DNA from: Alkalicoccus chagannorensis DSM 18086
GTDB taxonomy: Bacteria > Bacillota > Bacilli > Bacillales > Salisediminibacteriaceae
Length of the DNA stretch: 64,000 nt
Assembly: GCF_000429725.1 (NCBI RefSeq)
Contig: NZ_AUCK01000011.1
Coordinates: 59,989-123,988, forward strand
Direction of reading: 5' to 3'
The position numbers and the translations under genes were made by a program. Under the pieces are notes generated by a model that was not told the DNA's origin, did no database searches, and worked only from the letters and a program-made list of their open reading frames with translations. This document shows positions 35,375 through 45,363 of this stretch, one piece after another. Position 1 is the first letter of the stretch. Each line of letters starts with the position of its first letter.

Positions 35375-35412
35375 AACCGGCGCCGGATATAGATTCCGGC
35401 GCCGGTTTTATA
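35375..35412. terminator. Bidirectional terminator between ytoQ and ytoP
   Basis: The perfect 12-bp stem AACCGGCGCCGG / CCGGCGCCGGTT with a 9-nt loop, followed by TTTTAT on the + strand. Confidence 0.85.
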
Positions 35413-35454
35413 TCCACGCATCCGAAGGACCGCCTGCGGCCCTGTCCGGCGTCG

Positions 35455-36522
35455 TTATACCTGGTCGCGGATTGAGGCCAGGGTCGTGTCGTCGACAGAC
35501 TTCACGAGCTTGACGATCAGTTCTCTTGCGGCAGCATAATCATCCACGTGCATGATCGAAGCTGCCGTGTGAATATAACGGCTGCAGACGCCGATGACCG
35601 CTGAGGGCACCCCTTCATTGGAAAGATGAACCCGTCCGGCATCCGTTCCTCCCTGCGAAATAAAGTACTGATAAGGGATGTTGTTGGATTCAGCCGTGTC
35701 CATCACGAAATCTCTCATTCCTCGATGCGTAATCATCGTTCTGTCGAAAATACGGAGCAGCGCGCCTTTCCCGAGGTGGCCGAATGCATCTTTTTCGCCG
35801 GAGGCATCGTTCGCCGGGCTTGCATCCAATGCAAAAAACAGATCCGGTTTAATCATATTTGCCGCAGCCTGGGCTCCGCGAAGACCAACTTCTTCCTGTA
35901 CCGTCGCTCCGGAATAAAGCGTGCTCGACAGTGTTTCCCCCTGCAGATCTTTCAAGAGCTCGATAGACAGACCTGTGCCGTACCGGTTGTCCCACGCTTT
36001 CGACAACAGCTTCTTCTCATTTGCCATCGTTTCCATCGGACACACCGGAACGATCTGCTGTCCCGGCTTCACACCGATTCGTTCAGCGTCTGCTTTGTCG
36101 TCGGCGCCAATATCAATATACATGTCTTTTATATCCATCGGTTTTTTCCGCTTCGATTCATCCAGAAGGTGAGGAGGGATCGAACCAACAACACCGGTGA
36201 CCGGTCCATTCTCTGTCATAACATGAAGGCGCTGGGCCAGCAGCACCTGACTCCACCAGCCGCCGAGCGTCTGAAAACGGAGCAGCCCCTTCTCGTCAAT
36301 CGATGTGACCATAAAGCCGACTTCGTCCATGTGACCTGCGACCATCACTTTCGGTCCGCTGCCGTGCTTCACACCAAAGACACCGCCGAGGCGGTCCTGG
36401 ATCACTTCATCACTGTATTTTTCAAGTTCTCCCCGTACATAGTGACGTACTTGGTGTTCAAATCCCGGCGCGCCCGGGAGCTGGGTCAACGTTTCAAACA
36501 TCTGGTATGTATCCTGATTCAT
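35455..36522 (-). CDS. ytoP: M42 family metallo-aminopeptidase YtoP
   Basis: 355 residues of the M42 glutamyl-aminopeptidase/TET family. Metal and catalytic motifs: [11 protein letters not shown] (His), [10 protein letters not shown] (bridging Asp), [12 protein letters not shown] (catalytic Glu pair), ALDASPAND (Asp) and [12 protein letters not shown] (His). Such enzymes form dodecamers that degrade peptides. AAGGAGG precedes the ATG. Convergent with ytoQ. Confidence 0.92.
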   Translation of the reverse strand: MNQDTYQMFETLTQLPGAPGFEHQVRHYVRGELEKYSDEVIQDRLGGVFGVKHGSGPKVMVAGHMDEVGFMVTSIDEKGLLRFQTLGGWWSQVLLAQRLHVMTENGPVTGVVGSIPPHLLDESKRKKPMDIKDMYIDIGADDKADAERIGVKPGQQIVPVCPMETMANEKKLLSKAWDNRYGTGLSIELLKDLQGETLSSTLYSGATVQEEVGLRGAQAAANMIKPDLFFALDASPANDASGEKDAFGHLGKGALLRIFDRTMITHRGMRDFVMDTAESNNIPYQYFISQGGTDAGRVHLSNEGVPSAVIGVCSRYIHTAASIMHVDDYAAARELIVKLVKSVDDTTLASIRDQV

Positions 36523-36735
36523 CCTTGATTACCTCCTTGTAATAGGCAGTAGACTGCCTTGCAGCTGGTTACATTTTATCGAAATAGGGATCGGAATGCC
36601 AGTGTTTTTCGACATACGAAAGATATCGCCAGCCTGATCGTCTCGAATCGGCACCTGGCATGCGCAGCAAATGCAGCTGAGAAAAGCGACCCACAGTCCT
36701 TTCCTCGAAAGCCCTTCCAATTTTAAGCTGTTGTA

Positions 36736-36764
36736 TTGGCATCTTCTGCAATCTCCGCTATACT
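36736..36764 (+). promoter_or_regulatory. Promoter of ytzB
   Basis: TTGGCA (36736-36741), 17 nt, TATACT (36759-36764). The open-frame Met at 36736 coincides with the promoter and is therefore not the start. Confidence 0.75.
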
Positions 36765-36795
36765 GGAGAAAAGTCAGATAGAGGAGTTGTTAGTC

Positions 36796-37116
36796 ATGAG
36801 TTGGAAACGTTTTGCAGCAGGTGTAGGAGCCGGTGTCGCTGTAACGATGCTCGCCAAATCCACGATGGATCAGCGGGAAGCGCCGGTCGCTCCGGAAAAA
36901 GCGCTGAAATTGGTCAAAAAGAAAGCTTCTGAACTGGGAACGATCGAAGGATCCTGGGTCCACATGACGACGGAAAAACTGGAGCAGGAACAGCTTGAGT
37001 ATGACGTATACCGAGGCGGGATTACGATCACAGAAGAAGACGGGAGTGCCGCAGCATACGAATTTTTTGTTGATGCCCCGACCGGCACGATCGTGTCTTT
37101 TCAAAAGCAGGAATAG
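36796..37116 (+). CDS. ytzB: PepSY-domain small protein YtzB
   Basis: 106 residues. A short hydrophobic N-terminus (FAAGVGAGVAVTMLAKS) is followed by a PepSY-like domain (about 30-105; KALKLVKKKASELGTIEGSW and AYEFFVDAPTGTIVSFQK). PepSY modules often inhibit peptidases or sit in envelope proteins; the role here is unknown. GAGGAG precedes the ATG. Transcribed alone from its own promoter to its own terminator. Confidence 0.85.
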   Translation: MSWKRFAAGVGAGVAVTMLAKSTMDQREAPVAPEKALKLVKKKASELGTIEGSWVHMTTEKLEQEQLEYDVYRGGITITEEDGSAAAYEFFVDAPTGTIVSFQKQE

Positions 37117-37122
37117 AAGAAG

Positions 37123-37162
37123 AACCCGGGAAGACAGCGCTGCTGTTTCCCGGGTTTTTTGA
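37123..37162 (+). terminator. ytzB terminator
   Basis: The stem AACCCGGGA / TCCCGGGTT (9 bp) followed by TTTT, 6 bp after the stop codon. Confidence 0.9.
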
Positions 37163-37295
37163 TCGTCCTGCTGTTCAGGCGCTGTCAGGCGATGGATCCG
37201 CATGCCGGGGGCCGAAAACCACGGGGGGATCGCTGGAGGATCGCTGGAGGACCGCAGGGCACGCACGTCATCCTCTGATAAGAGCAGCAGCGGCG

Positions 37296-38168
37296 CTACG
37301 GCTTCCCGGGCGTCTCCCCCTCTCGGAACAACGCCTCTTCCACCGCTCTGCCGTCACTCGTCCAGCGGATCATGCGGTATTTGTAATCATGATAGAACAA
37401 CACCCAGTCGCTGCGCTGCACCGCGGGCACGGCATACTGCTGCTTTTTGGCGATGGAGTCCATTGGGTAGTCATCATAGGCAAGCACCCAGAGCACGTTC
37501 TGGTGCGCATGAGTGGGGAGAATATCCGCGAAGTGCCAGATATCCCGCTCGCCTCTGGAAATGTGAATGATGGCATGGCCTGCGCTGTGTCCACCGGTAT
37601 GAATCATCCGGATTCCCGGGGCGACTTCTATTTCTTCATCGAAGGGCTTCACCTGATGCGCTGCCGGTTTCCAATTTTCCTCGAAATACGTGTTACGGGA
37701 CCGGATGGTTGGATGCTTCATTTCGTTCCACTCGGTTCTGCTGACGATGATATCTGCATTCGGAAACGCCGGTACCGGACCGCTGTTCGTCTCTTCTACA
37801 AGCCCGCACGCGTGGTCGAAGTGCAGGTGGGTCATGATCACCGTATCAATATCTTCTACCGATAATCCAAGACGGGCAAGGTCTTCCGGCACTCTGCTCT
37901 CTTCGGTGACGCCAAAATTTCGTTTCGCTTTCTCTGACAGACGATCTTTTCCCATTCCGGATTCCAGCAGAATATTTCTGCCTGGAAGTTGAATCAGTAT
38001 AGGATCGGAGCGGAGTTCGATCTGGTTGTTCTCATTAGCAGGGTATTTTTTTGACCAGAGGGGTTTCGGTACAACACCGAACATGGCGCCCCCGTCCATG
38101 TGCGTCACTCCCCCGTTCAACCAGGTCAATACCGTATCTTCACTGACGTGAAATTGTTCCAAAGCCAT
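37296..38168 (-). CDS. ytnP: YtnP family metallo-beta-lactamase-fold hydrolase
   Basis: A 290-residue MBL-fold protein. The zinc-binding signature is THLHFDHACG (HxHxDH), with GGHSAGHAII (His), HFADILPTH (Asp) and a late His in FYHDYKYR. B. subtilis YtnP is reported as a quorum-quenching lactonase, which would act on lactone signals. Substrate here is not shown by sequence. It ends the ytmP-trmB-ytnP minus-strand set (18 bp after trmB). Confidence 0.87.
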   Translation of the reverse strand: MALEQFHVSEDTVLTWLNGGVTHMDGGAMFGVVPKPLWSKKYPANENNQIELRSDPILIQLPGRNILLESGMGKDRLSEKAKRNFGVTEESRVPEDLARLGLSVEDIDTVIMTHLHFDHACGLVEETNSGPVPAFPNADIIVSRTEWNEMKHPTIRSRNTYFEENWKPAAHQVKPFDEEIEVAPGIRMIHTGGHSAGHAIIHISRGERDIWHFADILPTHAHQNVLWVLAYDDYPMDSIAKKQQYAVPAVQRSDWVLFYHDYKYRMIRWTSDGRAVEEALFREGETPGKP

Positions 38169-38186
38169 CCTCTCAACACCTTCCTG

Positions 38187-38828
38187 TTATTGATGGAGCG
38201 CGGCTTCCAGACGATAAATAGGCATCCCTTTTTCAAAGAATTTCTCTTCATACTCCGTCATGATATTGCCCTGCCAGCCGCTGCGATGAAGGTCCAGACT
38301 GACATCGCGGAGATAAAAACCGAAGGAAGTCAGGGAAGAGAGGGAATACTCAAAGAGCCCCTGATTGTCCGTCTTCATATGGATTTCCGCTCCTCGGTTC
38401 ATCACTTCGACATACCGATTCAGAAATCCTTCATGCGTCAGCCTTCTTTTAGCATGGCGCTTTTTCGGCCACGGGTCCGTAAAATTAATATACAGGCGGT
38501 CGATTTCACCAGGAGCAAAAAAGTCGCCGATATCTTTCACATCGGCCTGCAGCAGCTGCAGGTTTTTCTTCGGTGCATCTGCTGCCCGCTGTACACCGGT
38601 GACAAGCACACTCTCCATTAATTCAATCCCGATCACGTTGATCTCCGGGTTCGAGGCAGCAAGTTCGTTGACGAAGCGTCCTTTCCCCGTACCAATCTCC
38701 ACATGCAGCGGCGCGCGCTGCTCAAAGCGCTCCGACCACCGCCCCTGCCAACGCTCCGGCTGTTCAGGAACGATATGCCGGTTTTCGTTTATATAATCCT
38801 CCGCCCAAGGTTTGTGACGCAGTCTCAT
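38187..38828 (-). CDS. trmB: tRNA (guanine-N7-)-methyltransferase
   Basis: 213 residues. Methylates G46 in the tRNA variable loop with SAM. The SAM motif is HVEIGTGKGRFVNELA; NFTDPWPKKRHAKRRL is the TrmB signature; GAEIHMKTDNQGLFEYS is also typical. GGAGG precedes the ATG. A dispersed repeat copy occupies the whole space between the ytmP terminator and this ribosome site, so the trmB promoter must lie in or overlap it unless the upstream terminator is leaky. Confidence 0.95.
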   Translation of the reverse strand: MRLRHKPWAEDYINENRHIVPEQPERWQGRWSERFEQRAPLHVEIGTGKGRFVNELAASNPEINVIGIELMESVLVTGVQRAADAPKKNLQLLQADVKDIGDFFAPGEIDRLYINFTDPWPKKRHAKRRLTHEGFLNRYVEVMNRGAEIHMKTDNQGLFEYSLSSLTSFGFYLRDVSLDLHRSGWQGNIMTEYEEKFFEKGMPIYRLEAALHQ

Positions 38829-38850
38829 GATGTCATCCTCCTTTATTTCC

Positions 38851-38997
38851 AGACCAAAAGCGCAAAGCGCCTATTGGTCGGAACGGCGTGTACCGCACGC
38901 TTTTCGAGGGAAAAAAGCAGTCTTCTTTCTTCCCGTGCAGCGCATGAAGCCGCCGTCTTCTAGTATGAAAACTTGTGCATCCCTATCACCTAAAAAA
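38851..38997 (-). repeat. Dispersed structured repeat, copy B
   Basis: Same block order as copy A: GTGATAGGGATG, CAAGTTTTCATAC, GACGGCGGCTTCATGCGCTG, GGGAAGAAAGAAGAC, CACGCCGTTCCGACC, AATAGGCGCTTTGCGCTTTT. It begins immediately at the six-T run of the ytmP terminator and ends 6 nt before the trmB Shine-Dalgarno region. Confidence 0.9.
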
Positions 38998-39028
38998 GGC
39001 TGCCTCCCCTGGTTCGGGATAAACAGCC
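38992..39028 (-). terminator. ytmP terminator
   Basis: Minus strand GGCTG...CAGCC hairpin (39028-38998) followed by TTTTTT (38997-38992), right after the ytmP stop codon. The stem is short with a large loop. Confidence 0.6.
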
Positions 39029-39029
39029 C

Positions 39030-39818
39030 TTATTCTGAAGAGAACCTGCCGGCTTCTTCCACTAATTCTGCTGTTCTCGCCAGCCAGAAGTCTTCCTCTT
39101 CCCTGCTTCCGCAGAGGGCATGCCACCGGACATGATCCAGACACTGAACGGTCCGGTACCACCATAATCGATAACGAAGCGACGTCGTCAATGACCGGCC
39201 GTAAGCCTCCATCCACTGGGCCCAGTAATCCTTTGGGACGTAGCCGTAAAGGAGCGGGGCTAAATCGAGCGCAGGGTCTGCTACCTGCGCTCCATCCCAG
39301 TCTATTAAAAACAATCCAGCCTGGTCATCTTCAATCCAGTTGTTATGATGCACGTCCGAATGACAGACAACAAATTCTTCCGAAGGGATCTCCGGAACCT
39401 GTTTCAACAGCTCCAGCGCCCGGTCGACAGCTGTGTGATGCTCCGCACGTTCTTCTGCATGCGCATGAAGAATAGCCTCCGGGTCCAGAGGCCGGTTCCC
39501 CATCCGCTTGAACATGTCCAGCAGCTCCTCAGAATCATGGATGGTGGCAAGCAGCGCTGCCACCCGGTCCTGATTCATTTCCGCAGCGTGCAGTTCTCTT
39601 CCATCAATCCACTGCTGGGCCGTAATCACATCTCCATTCTCCAGGCGCTTCGTCCAGAGAAGTTTTGGAACAATTCCTTCTGCGGACAAGACAGCAAGGA
39701 ATGGAGAAGAATTACGTTTGATAAATATTTTTTGTTGTCCCTGTTCGGCAATGTATGCCTCACCTGTGGCTCCTCCGGCGGGCCGGAGCTGCCATCCTTC
39801 TCCCATAAAATGTTCCAT
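39030..39818 (-). CDS. ytmP: YtmP, APH-fold phosphotransferase
   Basis: 262 residues of the aminoglycoside phosphotransferase/choline kinase fold. ATP-binding lobe FIKRNSSPFLAVLSAEGIVP, catalytic loop CHSDVHHNNWI and metal motif LIDWDGAQVADPALDLAPL. Substrate unknown; not evidence of drug resistance by itself. The frame opens at 39911, but GGGTG precedes the ATG at 39818, where the family N-terminus (MEHFMGEGWQLRPAGGATGE) begins. Confidence 0.88.
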   Translation of the reverse strand: MEHFMGEGWQLRPAGGATGEAYIAEQGQQKIFIKRNSSPFLAVLSAEGIVPKLLWTKRLENGDVITAQQWIDGRELHAAEMNQDRVAALLATIHDSEELLDMFKRMGNRPLDPEAILHAHAEERAEHHTAVDRALELLKQVPEIPSEEFVVCHSDVHHNNWIEDDQAGLFLIDWDGAQVADPALDLAPLLYGYVPKDYWAQWMEAYGRSLTTSLRYRLWWYRTVQCLDHVRWHALCGSREEEDFWLARTAELVEEAGRFSSE

Positions 39819-39898
39819 CGATTCACCCTTATTTTCCGTCATTGCATCGCGCACAAAAAGCCTTATATCATTGTAAAGAAGTTTCAAGGATACTTCAA

Positions 39899-41968
39899 CT
39901 ACCGGCGCCATTTTTTTGCGATCGTAAATTCGCGCGGCCGCAGTGTCAGAAATTCGCCGATGAGCGACGCTTCAGTCTTTTCCCCCGTGGAAAGAAGCAC
40001 CTCCCAGCTGCCGGTGGACGGCAGCTGAACTTCCATCATTTTACTCGACGGATTCGCATAAATCACAATGTCCTCTCCTGCTTCCAGCAGGCTGAATCCG
40101 AACACCGGCTGCGGTGTTTCAAGAATATGAAGGCGTTCTTCGACCATTTCAGCTGAGCGAAGGCGAAACGCGGGATACTCTTTCCGGATCCGGATCAGCG
40201 CCCGAATGACCTTCACATCGTCATCAAACTGTTCTCGGCGCGTCCAGTCCAGCTGATTGATCCAGTCGGGAGACATGTAGCTGTTCCCTTCGCCGTCCTT
40301 CGTCCGGTAAAACTCCTGTCCGGCATGGAGAAACGGAACCCCCTGACTGACGAGCGTCAGCGCTGAGGCAAGCTGATGAAGGGAGCGCCGCTCCGATTCA
40401 CTCTCCAGACGGTTGGACTCTTCCAGCCTGTCCCACAGCGTATGATTGTCGTGGCATTCAACGTAATTCACTGTTTGGTTCACTTCGTTCACGTGAGGAT
40501 CCGCTGCTTCGTTCAAAGAAGCAGATCCTTTTACGAGTTGAGGCATCCTCTCCCGATACCGTCCCTGCCCGTTCACAAAACCATGATCCAGAAAATCAAA
40601 CACCGAGCCTTTCATCGTATCACGGAACAAATCATTAAAAAAGCGGATACCGGGTACTTCCCCGGCCCGGGTATTGACTGTTTTCTGCTCCGGTGCAAGA
40701 GCCGTCGGCAGATCCCAGCCTTCGCCAAGCAGCATCACAGGCACTTCTTCCTCCTGGCACCGCGCCTGTATTTGCTGCATCGTCTCAACATCCAGTGCGC
40801 CCATGAGATCAAATCGGAATCCGTCGACACGGAAGGTACGGAGCCAGTAGTCAATGGTCTCCACAAAAAACTTCCGAACCATCAGCCGTTCCGTCGCTGT
40901 ATCATTGCCGACGCCGGTCCCGTTACTGAGATCTCCGGATTCCGTCCTTCGGAAATAGTAGCCGGGAACAAGTTTTTCAAATGGAGACTCCTCCATAATG
41001 AATACGTGATTAAAGACAACGTCCAAAATCACGCCGATGCGTGCGCCGTGGAAGGCATCGATCATGCTGCCAACTTCATCCAGCCGATTTTCAGGGTCGG
41101 CAGGACGGGTAGCGTAGCTCCCTTCCGGCACTTGGAAAAAGAGCGGATCATACCCCCAGTTATAACTGCTTTCCGGATGGTTGTCATCTACCCTTGCAAA
41201 ATCATTGATGGGAAGCAGTTCGACATGCGTGATACCGAGCTCTTCCAGATAATCAAGTCCTGTGGAAAAACCATTGGAGGTCGTGGTCCCTCGTTCTGTC
41301 AGACCCATGTATTTCCCTCGAGCGGAGGCTCCGGATTCCGGGTGAATCGTAGCGTCCCTCACGTGCAGTTCATAGATGATGCTGTCCTGCAGGTTAGCAA
41401 GACCCGGCCGCTCTTTTTCTGCGCGGATGCCCGGCACGACCACGACACTCTCCATGCTATTGGCCGTGACTGCCTTGGCGTAGGGATCCGGCACTTCCTC
41501 CCGCCGTCCGTGGATCGCCACTTCGTAAACATACGGAAGTCCCGTACAGTCTGTCGGAACAATCAGTTCCCAGACGCCGTGCGGCTGTTCCTCCATCTTC
41601 TTTTTTTTCCCATCCACTATGAGTGAAACCCGTTCCGCTGACGGCGTCCAGACACGGAACGTCGTTGTCCCGCTGCGCACGACTGCTCCGAGTTCGGCAT
41701 CGACTGCAGCGAACGTTTCATCAAACAAGGGGTCGCGGACGATGCCGCGGAAGAAAACAGGCAGCAGCTCCTCCCCAATACGCGCGCTCATTCGTTTCTG
41801 CAGCGGGAGCGGATGTTCTGCCCGATACGCCGCTTCCTTCTCTCCTATCTGTTGATTGTAATGCAGCTCTATCTCTGTCCCGTCCTCATAGACGGCATAA
41901 ATGATTCTCGGTCTCCATGTGTTCACCAGCACGAGCGTGCGTCTTTCATCAAACCATACTTGTTTCAT
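39899..41968 (-). CDS. pulA: Type I pullulanase
   Basis: A 689-residue GH13 debranching enzyme cutting alpha-1,6 bonds in pullulan, limit dextrins or glycogen. N-terminal regulatory part (about 1-95), CBM48 (about 95-185), then the catalytic barrel with the pullulanase signature YNWGYDP (269-275), DVVFNH (316-321), nucleophile Asp 387 in GFRFDLMG, acid/base Glu 416 in LLGEGWD, and ECHDNHT. No signal peptide, so it is cytoplasmic like B. subtilis AmyX. The frame is open to 42181, but MKQVWFDERR at 41968 follows GGGTGG. Divergent from glgB, with which it can share glycogen turnover. Confidence 0.94.
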   Translation of the reverse strand: MKQVWFDERRTLVLVNTWRPRIIYAVYEDGTEIELHYNQQIGEKEAAYRAEHPLPLQKRMSARIGEELLPVFFRGIVRDPLFDETFAAVDAELGAVVRSGTTTFRVWTPSAERVSLIVDGKKKKMEEQPHGVWELIVPTDCTGLPYVYEVAIHGRREEVPDPYAKAVTANSMESVVVVPGIRAEKERPGLANLQDSIIYELHVRDATIHPESGASARGKYMGLTERGTTTSNGFSTGLDYLEELGITHVELLPINDFARVDDNHPESSYNWGYDPLFFQVPEGSYATRPADPENRLDEVGSMIDAFHGARIGVILDVVFNHVFIMEESPFEKLVPGYYFRRTESGDLSNGTGVGNDTATERLMVRKFFVETIDYWLRTFRVDGFRFDLMGALDVETMQQIQARCQEEEVPVMLLGEGWDLPTALAPEQKTVNTRAGEVPGIRFFNDLFRDTMKGSVFDFLDHGFVNGQGRYRERMPQLVKGSASLNEAADPHVNEVNQTVNYVECHDNHTLWDRLEESNRLESESERRSLHQLASALTLVSQGVPFLHAGQEFYRTKDGEGNSYMSPDWINQLDWTRREQFDDDVKVIRALIRIRKEYPAFRLRSAEMVEERLHILETPQPVFGFSLLEAGEDIVIYANPSSKMMEVQLPSTGSWEVLLSTGEKTEASLIGEFLTLRPREFTIAKKWRR

Positions 41969-42297
41969 TGTCCACCCTCTTCTCTGCGTCCCTCTCCGGT
42001 CATGGTGCCGGTCGTCCCCTCCCGGTGTCAATCTCCGTAAAAAGATGCGTGCATTCTTTCCAGCGTACGTAAAGACTGCCGGACACTGCCGTGGCAGGGT
42101 CCGGTATGCTATAAAGTAAATACCCTCTTTCCCTCCGATGTAAGCTGCGGAGGAGGAGATCACAACACTGTGTTCACACAAATGTGATACAAATGCAATA
42201 TTTGTCGCAATTTCCTCATAATTCTTACAGGAATTTTCCCGGTTCGTATCGAATAGTATACGGGAAAGGGATAACTATAGAAAGGAGGCTTCCTGAT
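41969..42297. other. pulA/glgB divergent regulatory region
   Basis: 329 bases. No cre matching the consensus was found. An inverted repeat TTTCCCG (42235-42241) / CGGGAAA (42261-42267) with a nested TTCG-TAT-CGAA lies 30 nt upstream of the glgB start. ACAAATG occurs twice near 42178-42195. No convincing sigma-A or sigma-E promoter for glgB was identified. Confidence 0.5.
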
Positions 42298-44217
42298 ATG
42301 AAATTCGGTATCACTGAAGAGGATGTCTACTTGTTCCACCAGGGAACTCATTACGAGGCATACCGGTTTATGGGCAGCCATTATACAGAGATGGATGGAA
42401 TTCCCGGCTGCCGCTTTCTCGTCTGGGCTCCGCATGCATCCTCGGTCTCTGTTGCAGGAGACTTTAATACATGGAGTACGGAGTCTCATCCGCTGGAGCG
42501 GATCGGTACTCAGGGACTGTGGGGAAATTTCTTTGCCGATATCCCTGCAGGTACTGTGTACAAATATGCCATCAGCAACGCCAACGGCTGGCACGGACTG
42601 AAAGCCGATCCGTATGCGCGCCAGGCTGAAGTCCGTCCGGCGACCGCCTCCGTCACTCCATATGATGCCGAGGAATACGAATGGTCGGATTCATCCTGGC
42701 GGGCACAAAAAAAACAGCGGCCCTCCTACAACGAACCCCTTAATATTTACGAAGTGCATTTTGGTACGTGGAAAAACAAGAGCGACGGCACGCTCTACAG
42801 CTACAAGGAAATGGCGGACCTTCTCGTTCCCTACGTGAAGGAGATGGGATACACCCATATTGAACTAATGCCATTAGCAGAACATCCATTTGACCTCTCG
42901 TGGGGCTACCAGATTACCGGCTATTTTGCTGTCACGAGCAGGTACGGCACGCCGAACGAATTCAAACATTTCGTCGACCGGTGTCATCAGGAAGGAATCG
43001 GTGTCATCATGGACTGGGTTCCTGGCCACTTCTGCCGGGACGATCACGGCCTTCGTGAATTCGACGGGGAGCCTCTATATGAGTATCAGGATCCTGAAAA
43101 AGCCGACAAACCGTCCTGGGGGACGCTGACATTTGATTTCGGCAGACCGGAAATCCAGACGTTCCTTATTTCCAATGCCGTGTTCTGGCTGCGGGAATGC
43201 GGCGTCGACGGGATCCGGGCGGATGCTGTCGCATCGATGATCTACCTCAATTTCGACCGTGCCGGTAAAGAACCATTGAAAAATTATTACGGCGGCGAAG
43301 AAAACCTGGAGGCACTCGCCTTCCTGAAGAAGCTGAATGAAACCGTTTTTGCCTATGAGCCGGAAGCGCTGATGATGGCAGAGGACAGCTCCGACGTCCC
43401 GCTCATCACATCCCCTGTCTACAGCGGCGGTCTCGGCTTCAACTACAAATGGAACATGGGCTGGATGAACGACATGCTCGATTACATGGAGTACGAATCG
43501 ATTCACAGGAAATGGCATCACCAGAATCTGACGTTTTCTTTCATGTATACGTTCAGTGAAAATTTTGTCCTGCCGTTCTCCCACGATGAAGTCGTCCACG
43601 GCAAAAAATCGATGCTCGATAAAATGCCCGGCGACCAATGGCAGCAATTTGCGCAGCTCCGGCTGCTGTTTGCCTATCAGATCAGCCACCCCGGAAAAAA
43701 ACTGCTCTTTATGGGCAGTGAATTCGGGCAGTATGCAGAATGGAAAGACCAGGATGACCTGGACTGGCTGCTGCTGGACTACCCGCTCCACCATGCCCTG
43801 CAGCAGTACACCGCGGAGCTGAACCATTTTTACCGGCAGGAACGAGCGTTGTTCGAACTCGACCATGACAGCCGAGGGTTTGAATGGATCGATCCGCACA
43901 ACAGCGAACAGAGTGTCATCTGCTTTCTTCGAAAAAGCCGCGGGGCGGATGAAATGCTGATCATTTTGTGCAACTTCACCCCTACTGTCCACTACGACTA
44001 CACGGTCGGTGTACCGGAGGCGGGAACCTATGAAGAGTCCTTCAACTCGGATCATGAGCGCTATGGGGGATCCCATCAGCTCAATGATGACGAACTCTTC
44101 ACTATTCCCGGCGAACGGCACGGACATCCGCAGCATTTACAAGTCAAAGTTCCACCTTATGCTGCTGCTGTATTTAAGAAAAAAATGCCAAAGACGAAAG
44201 AGGAGGCCTCAACATGA
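42298..44217 (+). CDS. glgB: 1,4-alpha-glucan branching enzyme
   Basis: 639 residues. Introduces alpha-1,6 branches into glycogen. CBM48 domain (about 30-125; [20 protein letters not shown]), GH13 catalytic domain with nucleophile Asp 309 ([10 protein letters not shown]), acid/base Glu 362 (MMAEDSS) and Asp 430 (FSHDEVVHG). The long frame opens at 42184, but AAAGGAGG precedes the ATG at 42298. First gene of glgBCDAP; its stop overlaps the glgC start (ATGA). Confidence 0.97.
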   Translation: MKFGITEEDVYLFHQGTHYEAYRFMGSHYTEMDGIPGCRFLVWAPHASSVSVAGDFNTWSTESHPLERIGTQGLWGNFFADIPAGTVYKYAISNANGWHGLKADPYARQAEVRPATASVTPYDAEEYEWSDSSWRAQKKQRPSYNEPLNIYEVHFGTWKNKSDGTLYSYKEMADLLVPYVKEMGYTHIELMPLAEHPFDLSWGYQITGYFAVTSRYGTPNEFKHFVDRCHQEGIGVIMDWVPGHFCRDDHGLREFDGEPLYEYQDPEKADKPSWGTLTFDFGRPEIQTFLISNAVFWLRECGVDGIRADAVASMIYLNFDRAGKEPLKNYYGGEENLEALAFLKKLNETVFAYEPEALMMAEDSSDVPLITSPVYSGGLGFNYKWNMGWMNDMLDYMEYESIHRKWHHQNLTFSFMYTFSENFVLPFSHDEVVHGKKSMLDKMPGDQWQQFAQLRLLFAYQISHPGKKLLFMGSEFGQYAEWKDQDDLDWLLLDYPLHHALQQYTAELNHFYRQERALFELDHDSRGFEWIDPHNSEQSVICFLRKSRGADEMLIILCNFTPTVHYDYTVGVPEAGTYEESFNSDHERYGGSHQLNDDELFTIPGERHGHPQHLQVKVPPYAAAVFKKKMPKTKEEAST

Positions 44218-45350
44218 AAAAACGCTGCGTCGGAATGCTGCTGGCTGGAGGAGAAGGGAAACGTCTCGGACTGCTGACCAAGAACCTCGCGAAACCTGCT
44301 GTGCCTTTTGGGGGGAAATACCGCATCATCGATTTCACCTTGTCCAACTGCTCCAACTCGGGTATATACACGGTCGGAGTGCTCACCCAGTACTCCCCAC
44401 TGGAATTAAACAAACACATCGGGATCGGTAAACCGTGGGATCTCGACCGTCAGAGCGATGGCGTCACCATCCTCTCCCCCTACACCGCGAAAGAAGGAGG
44501 AAGCTGGTATCAGGGGACGGCGGATGCCATCTACCGCAACATTCATTATATCGATCAGTATGATCCGGAGTACGTACTCGTCATTTCCGGGGACCACATT
44601 TATCAGATGGATTATGACGCCATGATCCGTCATCATGAAGAAAAAGCTTCTGACGCAACGATTTCCGTCATTGAGGTTCCTTGGGAAGAGGCTCCGCGGT
44701 TCGGTATTCTGAATACGAAAGACAACCTGGAAATCTACGAATTCGATGAGAAACCAGCTGAACCAAAAAGCAACCTGGCTTCCATGGGAATCTATGTCTT
44801 TAACTGGCGCACCCTCCGCGAATACCTGCTGGAGGATGCGGCGAAATCCGATTCGGATCATGATTTCGGTAAAGATGTCATTCCGGCTATGCTCAACGAT
44901 GAAAAGCGTTTGTACGCGTATCGTTACGAAGGCTACTGGAAGGATGTCGGAACGATTCAGAGCTACTGGGAGGCAAACATGGACCTCCTGGAAGAGGATC
45001 TCTCAGTATCACTGAACAACAAATCATGGCGCACGTACTCGCAGGATACGAATTTTCCACCGCAGTTCATCGATAGTGCGGCGGAAGTCGAGAATTCCCT
45101 CATCAACTCCGGGTCCTGGATCTCCGGCACAGTGAAGAATTCGATCCTGTTTGAATGTATCCACGTCGGGCGCAGCTCCCACGTCAACGAATCGATTCTC
45201 CATCCGCATGTCAAAGTAGGCAGCGGCTGTGAGATCACGCGTGCCATTATTATGGAAAACGTGGTAATCCCGGATGGGACTGTTATTGACGGCACCACCG
45301 AACCGGAACCAGTCGTAATCGACAGCGCCTATATTGCACAGCTAACGTAA
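44214..45350 (+). CDS. glgC: Glucose-1-phosphate adenylyltransferase, catalytic subunit
   Basis: 378 residues. Makes ADP-glucose from glucose-1-phosphate and ATP, the committing step of glycogen synthesis. Nucleotidyltransferase motif [20 protein letters not shown] at the N-terminus, [20 protein letters not shown], then a left-handed beta-helix C-terminal domain. Translationally coupled to glgB (ATGA overlap). Confidence 0.97.
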   Translation: MKKRCVGMLLAGGEGKRLGLLTKNLAKPAVPFGGKYRIIDFTLSNCSNSGIYTVGVLTQYSPLELNKHIGIGKPWDLDRQSDGVTILSPYTAKEGGSWYQGTADAIYRNIHYIDQYDPEYVLVISGDHIYQMDYDAMIRHHEEKASDATISVIEVPWEEAPRFGILNTKDNLEIYEFDEKPAEPKSNLASMGIYVFNWRTLREYLLEDAAKSDSDHDFGKDVIPAMLNDEKRLYAYRYEGYWKDVGTIQSYWEANMDLLEEDLSVSLNNKSWRTYSQDTNFPPQFIDSAAEVENSLINSGSWISGTVKNSILFECIHVGRSSHVNESILHPHVKVGSGCEITRAIIMENVVIPDGTVIDGTTEPEPVVIDSAYIAQLT

Positions 45351-45363
45351 AGGAGGAAGCGCG

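Noticed and set aside
41969..42297. cre or sigma-E promoter for glgB
   Set aside because: Searched by eye because B. subtilis glg is sigma-E dependent; no adequate match to either consensus.
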